Source: Alphaproteobacteria bacterium (GTDB lineage Bacteria > Pseudomonadota > Alphaproteobacteria > UBA8366). Taken from it: a DNA stretch of 13,194 nucleotides. Shown piece after piece: positions 7,725 to 13,194 of the stretch. Under the pieces are notes generated by a model. That model saw only the letters and a program-made list of their open reading frames with translations, made no database searches and had not been told where the DNA came from. The position numbers were made by a program, and so were the translations under genes. The stretch is taken from assembly GCA_030743445.1 (NCBI GenBank), contig JASLSL010000170.1, positions 1 through 13,194 on the forward strand, given 5' to 3'. Numbering within the stretch: position 1 is the stretch's first letter; every line of letters begins with the position of its first letter.

Positions 7725-7738
7725 TCACGAATTCGTGA
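7725..7738. repeat. Perfect 14-bp palindrome just downstream of the VOC gene
   Basis: TCACGAATTCGTGA reads the same on both strands and begins 7 bases after the VOC stop codon. It has no loop and no following T-run, so it is a better candidate for a dimeric protein binding site than for a Rho-independent terminator. Chance occurrence is possible; I have no second copy in the window. Confidence 0.5.
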
Positions 7739-7802
7739 GAATCGCCTGCCGCGAACCTTGCCACGTGACGCGGAGTGACGCCTGAATGGGCCATTCCGGC
7801 AC

Positions 7803-7885
7803 GCGGCATATATTAAATTATGCAGGTTTTATGCGGCATATAGCTGATTCTTAGTGAAATGGTAGTAGGAAATAGGGTTAAATTT
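7803..7885 (+). promoter_or_regulatory. AT-rich putative promoter/operator region of the EAL gene
   Basis: Within the 210-base gap 7719-7928 this stretch is strikingly AT-rich against the GC-rich background. GCGGCATATA occurs twice in direct orientation (7803-7812 and 7833-7842, 30 bp apart). TTATGC followed by AG or GG occurs at 7818 and 7829. TATGC-G-GCATA at 7830-7840 is a perfect inverted repeat about one central base. A weak -10-like TTAAAT lies at 7878-7883. The gene's RBS, GGGAGGG at 7914-7920, is 8 bases before the ATG. I infer a regulated promoter, with TATGC/GCATA half-sites as the candidate operator; the regulator is unknown. Confidence 0.4.
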
Positions 7886-7928
7886 TCGCCGCGAAGCAAT
7901 TTCACGGGCTGACGGGAGGGAAACGTTC

Positions 7929-9158
7929 ATGCCCGATAAGTTTCGGTCGCAGGTCTTCGAGCCCGGAACGCGGATATTCCGGGAAGGAGAACCCGGCCAA
8001 CAGGCCTATATCATCGAACGGGGCGCGGTCGAAATCTCGGCCTATCGCAACGGCGAGACGGCCGTGGTCGCGCGCCTCGCGCCGGGAGAGATATTCGGTG
8101 AAATGGCTTTGATCGACGACGAGCTTCGCTCGGCCACGGCGGTCGCCGTGGAAGAGACGGAACTCATCGTCATCCAGCGCGACCAGCTGATGCAGCCGAT
8201 GGACAAGGCCGACCCGATGGTCACCTTGCTGCTGCGCATGATCCTCGAGCGCTTCCGCACCACCCAGCGCCAATTGAGCAACGGCGGGGCGGAGCCCGCG
8301 GCCGAGCTCTTGGAGCTCGACGTGCGGGACGGCGCGCTCGATGAAATCCGCGAGCAGGCGATCGAGCGGATCAAGCTGGATCAAGACATTCGCCAGGCGA
8401 TCGATAAAAAGGAATTCGAGCTCTACTACCAGCCAATCATCGCGCTCGAGGGCGGCCACATGGTCGGCTTGGAGGCGCTGATGCGCTGGCACCACGAGGA
8501 GCGCGGCTTCGTCTCGCCGGTCGAGTTCATCGGGCCCGCCGAGGAATCCGGCGCCATCGTCGAGATGGGCCGGTGGGCGCTGGAGGAGGCGCTGACCCAA
8601 AACGCCGGGTTCCAGGCCCTGTTCGCCAAGGCGTTCCCCGACCTGCCGCCATTGTTCATGAGCGTCAACGTTTCGGGCCGCCAGCTCATCAGCCTCGAGG
8701 AAATCGACAACATGGTCGGCATCATCGAGGCCGCCGGCGCCGATCCGGCGACGGTCAAGCTCGAGATCACCGAGACCCTGATGGTCGAGGACCCGGTCCA
8801 CGCCACGCTGGCGCTGGAGCGGCTCAAGGGGTACGGCGTCTCGCTCGCGATCGACGATTTCGGGACCGGCTATTCGAGCCTCAGCTACCTGCACCGCTTC
8901 CCGCTCGACACGCTGAAGATCGACCGCTCCTTCGTCTCCAACATGGAGGAGGTCGCCGGCAGCCGGCGGATCGTGCGGTCGATCGCGCGCCTCGCGCAGG
9001 ATCTCGAAATGGACATCGTCGCCGAGGGCATCGAGAAAACGGAGCAGATGGCGATGCTGCGCGATCTCGGCTGCACCTATGGCCAGGGCTACTTGATGTC
9101 GAAGCCGGTGCCGAAATCCGAAATCGACGAGCTTATCGAAAGCGGCGTGACTTGGTAG
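7929..9158 (+). CDS. Cyclic-nucleotide-binding domain fused to EAL c-di-GMP phosphodiesterase
   Basis: This 409-residue cytosolic protein has no membrane segment. Residues about 10-120 form a CAP-type cyclic-nucleotide-binding domain, with REGEPGQQAYIIERG and the phosphate-binding cassette GEMAL (G57-L61) followed by RSAT (R67-T70), the pattern of a site able to bind cAMP or cGMP. After a helical linker, residues about 150-405 form an EAL domain that hydrolyses c-di-GMP to pGpG. The catalytic set appears complete: E182-A-L, N247, E279 (EITE), D309-D310 (DDFGTGYSS), K330 (LKID), E366 (VAEG) and Q386 (GQGY). So this should be an active phosphodiesterase whose activity is gated by a second nucleotide messenger. 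It has its own AT-rich promoter region and a strong RBS. Its relation to the neighbouring metabolic genes is unclear, but the upstream cyclase-like fragment at 2-784 could belong to the same signalling network. Confidence 0.93.
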   Translation: MPDKFRSQVFEPGTRIFREGEPGQQAYIIERGAVEISAYRNGETAVVARLAPGEIFGEMALIDDELRSATAVAVEETELIVIQRDQLMQPMDKADPMVTLLLRMILERFRTTQRQLSNGGAEPAAELLELDVRDGALDEIREQAIERIKLDQDIRQAIDKKEFELYYQPIIALEGGHMVGLEALMRWHHEERGFVSPVEFIGPAEESGAIVEMGRWALEEALTQNAGFQALFAKAFPDLPPLFMSVNVSGRQLISLEEIDNMVGIIEAAGADPATVKLEITETLMVEDPVHATLALERLKGYGVSLAIDDFGTGYSSLSYLHRFPLDTLKIDRSFVSNMEEVAGSRRIVRSIARLAQDLEMDIVAEGIEKTEQMAMLRDLGCTYGQGYLMSKPVPKSEIDELIESGVTW

Positions 9159-9206
9159 GCTCGGCTCCGTAAAAAAACAGCAACTGAACGGCAGGGAGTA
9201 GCGGTC

Positions 9207-9416
9207 ATGAGCGACGACGTTTCGCATCTCAAGGCGTGGGCCGAGAGGACCCAGGGAATCGCCCCCGAGGACGGCCCGGCGGACGACGTTCTGCGTGCGG
9301 TCGAACGGGTCGAGGGCATCGCGCGCGAGGCGGCGAAGAACCTGCCGTTCGAGGCCGAACCCGCTTCGTTCGTGCGCCTTCTGGAGGAACTCGCGCCCAA
9401 GGCCGGCAAGGAATGA
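9207..9416 (+). CDS. Small GatC/AtzG-like amidase partner subunit
   Basis: This 69-residue protein directly precedes the amidases. An RBS, AGGGAG (9193-9198), sits 8 bases before the ATG, and the stop overlaps the next start (ATGA, 9413-9416). The body is predicted helical. Its C-terminal third, AAKNLPFEAEPASFVRLL, resembles the extended P-x-x-x-E-P-x-x-x-F tail of AtzG (DUF4089) and GatC-type small proteins, which wrap around and stabilise AtzE or GatA amidases. Gene order (small subunit then amidase, coupled) is the same as atzG-atzE. Family assignment from such a short protein is an inference from context plus this short motif. I do not imply the cyanuric-acid pathway, because no other atz gene is in view. 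Confidence 0.7.
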   Translation: MSDDVSHLKAWAERTQGIAPEDGPADDVLRAVERVEGIAREAAKNLPFEAEPASFVRLLEELAPKAGKE

Positions 9417-10837
9417 CCGGTGACGAGGTCGCCGGCCTCAGTCTGACCGACGTGGCGGGGAAGATCGCGGCGGGGGAGCTTTCCTCCGTCGAGACGACCG
9501 AAGCCGCCTTGGCCCGGATCGACCGGTATGGCGAAAGGCTCCACGTCGTCGCCGGGATCGACCCCGAGGCGGCTCTCGCCGACGCCGCGGCGGCCGACAA
9601 GGCGCAGGCGTCGGGCAACCTGCGCGGCCCCTTGCACGGCGTGCCGCTCGCCCACAAGGACATGTACTATCGCGCCGGCCGGGTCTCGGCCTGCGGCTCG
9701 AATATCCGCAAGGACCACGTCCCCGACGTGACCTCGACGGCGTTGACGCGGCTCGACGCCGCCGGCGCCCTCGACATCGCGCGGCTCAACATGGTCGAGT
9801 TCGCCTACGGCCCGACCGGCCACAACGAGGTCGTCGGCACCCCGCGCAACCCGTGGAACCCGGACCACATCACCGGCGGCTCGTCGAGCGGTCCGGGGGC
9901 GGCGGTCGCGTCGCGAATGGTCTATGCGGCACTCGGCTCGGATACCGGCGGCTCGATCCGCATCCCCTCGTATTGTTGCGGTCTCGTGGGCATGAAGGCG
10001 ACCTACGGCCGGGTCAGCCGCTATGGCGCGATGCCGCTGTCGTTCAGCCTCGACCACGTCGGCCCCCTCACCCGCACGGTCGCCGACTGCGCGATCGTGA
10101 CCCAGACCATCGCCGGTCCCGACCCGATGGACCCGACGACCAGCGACCGGCCGGTCGGCAACTACATGGCGGCGTTGGAGGACGGGGTGAAGGGGCTGCG
10201 CATCGCGGTGCCGACCAACTACTTCTACGATATCGTCGACGAGGCCCTGCGCCCGCATCTGGACAAGAGCGTCGAGGTGTTCCGCGAACTGGGTGCGGAG
10301 ATCGTACCGGTCGAGCTGCCCCTGGTCGACCTCGCCAACCGCATGATCAATATCGTGCTCGGGGTCGAAGCCGCCGCCTATCACGCCGAGTGGCTCCGCG
10401 AGCGGGCGCAAGACTACGGCGCGCAGACCCGCAACCGGTTGCTGCCGGGGTTCTATTTCCCGGCGACCCGTTACATCGAGGCCTTGAATCTGCGCCAGCA
10501 CGTGCTCGCCGAATTCTCGGCCGCGGTGTTCGAGAAGGCCGACATGCTGCACGCGCCCAACGTGCCGGTCCCGGTGCCGCCGATCGAGGAGGGCGAAATC
10601 GGCGCCGAACCGGGGTTCCTGAATTACCTCCGGACCTTCACCCACTGCACCCGGCCGATCAATTTCCTCGGCCTGCCGTCGCTCGCCATGCCCTGCGGCT
10701 TCACCGAGGGCGGCCTGCCGACCGGCTATCAGTTGGTCGGCCGGCCATTCGACGAGGCGACCCTGTTCCGCGCCGGCCGCGCCTTCGAGCGCGAGACCGG
10801 CTGCACCGACCGGGCGCCGGAGCTGGAGCGGGCGTGA
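9413..10837 (+). CDS. Amidase-signature hydrolase, copy 1 (GatA/AtzE type)
   Basis: This 474-residue protein is a complete amidase-signature enzyme with the Ser-cisSer-Lys triad K82 (LAHKDMYYRAG), S157 (GGSSSG) and S181 (DTGGSIR), spaced as in GatA. It hydrolyses an amide or related C-N bond in the cytosol. A C-terminal GLPSLAMPCGF and GYQLVGRPFDEATLFRAGRAFE is typical of the GatA/AtzE branch. The start codon overlaps the GatC-like gene's stop (ATGA), and no separate RBS is well placed, implying translational coupling. The last 4 bases overlap the start of a second, close paralogue (10834-12246). A Pro (residue 161) follows the GGSSSG loop where copy 2 has Ser. GatB is absent, so tRNA-dependent amidotransfer is unlikely. 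The substrate is unknown. Confidence 0.93.
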   Translation: MTGDEVAGLSLTDVAGKIAAGELSSVETTEAALARIDRYGERLHVVAGIDPEAALADAAAADKAQASGNLRGPLHGVPLAHKDMYYRAGRVSACGSNIRKDHVPDVTSTALTRLDAAGALDIARLNMVEFAYGPTGHNEVVGTPRNPWNPDHITGGSSSGPGAAVASRMVYAALGSDTGGSIRIPSYCCGLVGMKATYGRVSRYGAMPLSFSLDHVGPLTRTVADCAIVTQTIAGPDPMDPTTSDRPVGNYMAALEDGVKGLRIAVPTNYFYDIVDEALRPHLDKSVEVFRELGAEIVPVELPLVDLANRMINIVLGVEAAAYHAEWLRERAQDYGAQTRNRLLPGFYFPATRYIEALNLRQHVLAEFSAAVFEKADMLHAPNVPVPVPPIEEGEIGAEPGFLNYLRTFTHCTRPINFLGLPSLAMPCGFTEGGLPTGYQLVGRPFDEATLFRAGRAFERETGCTDRAPELERA

Positions 10838-12246
10838 GCGACGAGATCGCCAATCTCGGTCTGACCGAAGTCGCGGCCGAGATCGCCGCGGGGAACCTGT
10901 CGTCACTCGAGGCGACCGAGGCAGCGCTCGACCGCATCGACCGGTACGGCGAGCGGCTGCACTGCATCGCCGCGGTCGACACGGAAGACGCCCTGGCCCA
11001 GGCCACGGCGGCGGACGAAGCGCGCGGCAAGAACGGAGTGAGTGGCCCGCTCGACGGCGTGCCGCTGGCGCACAAGGACATGTATTACCGCGCCGGCCGG
11101 CCAAGCGCCTGCGGGTCGACGATCCGCAAGGACTATGTCCCCGAGGTGAGCTCGACCGCGCTGGCGCGATTGGACGCGGCGGGCGCGCTCGATATCGCGC
11201 GGCTCAACATGGTCGAGTTCGCGCTCGGCCCGACCGGCCACAACGAGGTCGTCGGCACGCCGCGCAATCCGTGGAACACGGACTACATCACCGGCGGTTC
11301 GTCGAGCGGATCGGGCTCGGCGGTCGCGGCGCGGCTGGTCTATGGCGCGCTCGGTTCCGACACCGGCGGTTCGATCCGTTTGCCGTCCTATTTCTGCGGG
11401 CTGGTCGGCATGAAGGCGACCTACGGCCGGATCAGCCGCTATGGCGCCATGCCGCTCTCGTTCAGCCACGACCACATCGGGCCCCTCACCCGCACGGTCG
11501 CCGACTGCGCACTGATGACCCGCGAGATCGCCGGCGCCGACCCGAACGACCCGACCGCGAGCAAGCACCCGGTGCCGGATTATCTCGCGCGACTGGAGGA
11601 CGGGGTGAAGGGGCTGCGCATCGCGGTGCCGACCAACTATTTCTACGACATGGTCGACGACCAGGTGCGCCCGCACTTGGAGGCCAGCATCGACATCTAC
11701 CGCGCTTTGGGTGCGGAGATCGTCGAGGTCGAAATCCCCGGAGTCGAGCGCGCCTACCGCTTGGCCGACATCGTCTCGCGCTCGGAGACCTCGGCCTACC
11801 ACAGCCAATGGATCCGCGAACGGCCCGAGGATTACGGCACCCAGACCCGCAACCGGATACTGCCGGGTTTCTATTATTCGGCAACGCGCTACATCGATGC
11901 CTTGAATCTGCGTGCCAAGCTGCTCGAGGAATTCGTTGCCGCCGCCTTCGAGAAGGCCGACCTGATGCACGCGCCGAACGTGCCGATCGCGACCCCGACG
12001 ATCGCCGAGAGCGACGTCGGCGCCGGCCAGGGCTTCCTCGAATTCCTGCGCAGCTTCGGCCACTGCACCCGGCCGTTCGATTATCTCGGCCTGCCGGCGC
12101 TCGCCATTCCCTTCGGCTTCACCGGCGAGGGCCTGCCCTGCGGCTTCCAGCTCGTCGGCCGGCCGTTCGACGAGGCGACCCTGTTCCGCGCCGGCCGCGC
12201 CTTCGAGCGCGGGACCGGCTGCACCGACCCCGCGCCCGCGCTGTGA
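10834..12246 (+). CDS. Amidase-signature hydrolase, copy 2 (GatA/AtzE type)
   Basis: This 470-residue protein starts at GTG 10834, which overlaps the preceding stop (GTGA). GGAG at 10825-10828 gives an RBS 5 bases upstream, and the N-terminus aligns with copy 1 from IANLGLTEVAAEIAAGNLSS. The triad is K81, S156 and S180. It is collinear with copy 1 along the whole length (by eye roughly two thirds identical), including long exactly matching DNA blocks. Differences cluster in the middle (after GAEIVEVEIPGVERAYR) and in GPTGHNEV-flanking residues, which may tune substrate choice. It is the last gene of a coupled triplet, with no separate small subunit, so it probably shares the one encoded at 9207-9416. 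Its stop is only 13 bases from the convergent minus-strand TPR gene. Confidence 0.93.
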   Translation: MSDEIANLGLTEVAAEIAAGNLSSLEATEAALDRIDRYGERLHCIAAVDTEDALAQATAADEARGKNGVSGPLDGVPLAHKDMYYRAGRPSACGSTIRKDYVPEVSSTALARLDAAGALDIARLNMVEFALGPTGHNEVVGTPRNPWNTDYITGGSSSGSGSAVAARLVYGALGSDTGGSIRLPSYFCGLVGMKATYGRISRYGAMPLSFSHDHIGPLTRTVADCALMTREIAGADPNDPTASKHPVPDYLARLEDGVKGLRIAVPTNYFYDMVDDQVRPHLEASIDIYRALGAEIVEVEIPGVERAYRLADIVSRSETSAYHSQWIRERPEDYGTQTRNRILPGFYYSATRYIDALNLRAKLLEEFVAAAFEKADLMHAPNVPIATPTIAESDVGAGQGFLEFLRSFGHCTRPFDYLGLPALAIPFGFTGEGLPCGFQLVGRPFDEATLFRAGRAFERGTGCTDPAPAL

Positions 12247-12259
12247 ACCGTCGCCAGGC

Positions 12260-12806
12260 CTAGATTCGCCTGCTAGACAGATCCTTGGTGAGTTGCTCGA
12301 TCCGCTCGCGCACCCCGGGCAAATGTGGATTGATCTTAAGCGCCTTTTCGAACGCCTTCAGGGCGCCGGATTTCTCGCCGACCCGGTCGTAGATCATGCC
12401 AAGGCCGGAAAGCGCGCCGAAGTGCCGCGGCTCCAGCGCCAGGGTCCGCTTGATGTCGTCGACCGAGGACGCGAAGTCGCCGATCAGGAAATTCACCGTC
12501 GCCCGCTTGTTCCAGCCTTCGGCGAAATCCGGCTCATGGAGGACGACCTCGTCGAACCGCCGCAGCGCCCAGGCCCAGATCGTGGGCCCGCATCGCCGCG
12601 ATGCCGAGGTCCATCAACCGGTTGGTCTCGTCGTCCCGCGACTCGATCCAGACCGCCCAGATCTTGGCCTGAACGCCGTGGGTCTGGTCCGTCCGTTCGG
12701 TCTTGCCGAGCGATTCGAACAGGCTGTCGAGCCGCTTGTCGCGCTGATCGGCGGCGGCCGTCGAGGCCGCGAGAAAGAGGGCAAGCGAAAGCGTTAACCG
12801 GAGCAT
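12260..12806 (-). pseudogene. Exported TPR protein gene broken by a +1 frameshift
   Basis: Read on the minus strand from ATG 12806-12804, the product starts with a clear signal peptide (MLRLTLSLALFLAASTAAA then DQRDKRLDSLF). It continues through MRAHDLGL, and the frame then ends at a stop near 12534. The expected continuation, ALRRFDEVVLHEPDFAEGWN, is intact in the next frame. It runs on through TPR-like units (TLALEPRHFGALSGLGMIYDR, here with its helix partner AFEKALKINPHLPG) to a TAG at 12260-12262. Deleting one base in the CCC run at 12568-12570 (plus strand) restores a single frame of about 182 codons. So this is either a real inactivating indel or an assembly/sequencing error in a short homopolymer. 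A start at 12848 would add 14 residues before the signal and is less likely. The intact product would be periplasmic; its role is unknown. Confidence 0.8.
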
Positions 12807-12836
12807 GACAGAAATATGCTCTGCCCCGCGCGCGAC

Positions 12837-12861
12837 GGCAAATCGCATTTTCGCGATTGCC
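12837..12861. repeat. Inverted repeat in the divergent intergenic region
   Basis: The arms GGCAAATCGC (12837-12846) and GCGATTGCC (12853-12861) pair over 9 bases with one bulged A and a 6-base loop, ATTTTC. It sits between the minus-strand TPR gene and the plus-strand DUF2817 gene, so a shared operator or a leader hairpin are both possible. No T-run supports a terminator on either strand. Confidence 0.4.
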
Positions 12862-12913
12862 TGGCGCCGCCGGATTCGCCATCTTTCGCACCGGGTAGGG
12901 AGACCTCTTCACG

Positions 12914-13194
12914 ATGGCGGCCGAGCACTTCACCAGCGACATCCATAACGCGCGCACCCGGTTCCTCTCGAACTGCGAGGCGGCGGGGCTCGCGGTCGCG
13001 TCCTTCCGGCCGCCGCTCGTCGAGGACAACGAGGCGAAATTCGCCGATATCGTCCGCATCGGATCGCCCAACGCGGATCGCCTGCTGATCATCGCACCCG
13101 GCATGCGGCTGGCGGATGCGCTTTGCGCGTCCGGCATCGAGATCGGGCTGTTGCGCGAGAGCTTGCGCGAGGAGTTGCCGCGCGAGGTCGCGAT
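12914..13194 (+). CDS. DUF2817 (M14-like peptidase) family protein with altered metal site, 3' partial
   Basis: The frame opens at ATG 12914, just after an in-frame TAG upstream, and stays open to the window edge (93 codons). AGGGAG at about 12898-12903 is a slightly distant RBS. The N-terminus matches the DUF2817 layout: F-T-S-D...AR-T-R-F-L, AAGLAV, D-I-V-R-I-G-S-P-N-A-D-R, a hydrophobic strand LLIIAPG and ASGIEIGLLRE. In this family, related to M14 zinc carboxypeptidases, the strand normally runs into GTHGVEGF, whose H and E are zinc ligands. Here the equivalent residues are M64-R65-L66-A67-D68, so His is replaced by Arg and Glu by Asp. If the alignment is right this copy lacks the usual metal site. 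The C-terminal half is outside the window, so the full gene cannot be judged. Confidence 0.65.
   Translation, partial: MAAEHFTSDIHNARTRFLSNCEAAGLAVASFRPPLVEDNEAKFADIVRIGSPNADRLLIIAPGMRLADALCASGIEIGLLRESLREELPREVA

Noticed and set aside
9089..11104. A long minus-strand open frame opposite the amidase operon
   Set aside because: Antisense to the amidase copies with their catalytic motifs; no recognisable domain and the usual composition of GC-rich shadow frames.
9413..12246. The amidases as GatA subunits of a tRNA amidotransferase
   Set aside because: No gatB is present, there are two tandem copies, and the coupled small gene resembles AtzG as well as GatC; a hydrolase role is more likely.

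Overview
The window is GC-rich and gene-dense, with short intergenic gaps, frequent 4-base start/stop overlaps and protein families typical of Alphaproteobacteria. These include a TPR-tailed cyclase-like protein, a LeuC/LeuD isomerase, a cyclic-nucleotide-gated EAL protein, GatA/AtzE-type amidases and DUF2817. I would call it an alphaproteobacterial chromosome segment, perhaps from a Rhodospirillales-like lineage. The order is an inference from overall style, not from a marker gene. I see no rRNA, tRNA, CRISPR array, transposase, integrase or attachment site.

Layout. (1) 2-784: the C-terminal TPR part of a gene that starts before the window. (2) 909-4341: an unusual leuC-leuD-leuC cluster, in which one small isomerase subunit gene sits between two paralogous large-subunit genes. 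(3) 4414-4920: a small exported Sel1/TPR-like protein with a lysine tail. (4) 5071-7718: a two-gene unit of a thiamine-diphosphate (ThDP) carboligase/decarboxylase and a VOC/glyoxalase-like protein. (5) 7719-7928: an AT-rich regulatory gap with palindromes and repeated motifs. (6) 7929-9158: a cyclic-nucleotide-binding domain fused to an apparently active EAL c-di-GMP phosphodiesterase. (7) 9207-12246: a translationally coupled triplet of one GatC/AtzG-like small subunit and two tandem paralogous amidases. (8) 12260-12806, minus strand: an exported TPR gene broken by a single-base frameshift. (9) 12914 to the end, plus strand: the start of a DUF2817 (M14-like peptidase) protein whose usual zinc-binding HxxE is replaced.

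How it fits together. Every gene in clusters 2, 4 and 7 encodes small-molecule chemistry: hydro-lyase/isomerase, ThDP carbon-carbon chemistry, a VOC enzyme, and amide hydrolysis. Two of the clusters carry a tandem paralogous pair sharing one small partner (leuC x2 with one leuD; amidase x2 with one GatC-like protein). That repeated '2 large + 1 small' architecture is the most distinctive feature of the window. Canonical leucine biosynthesis is possible, since both LeuC proteins keep the three Fe-S cysteines. The deviations in LeuC1 and LeuD, and the absence of leuA or leuB, leave room for a second, non-leucine substrate. The physiological substrate cannot be deduced from sequence alone.
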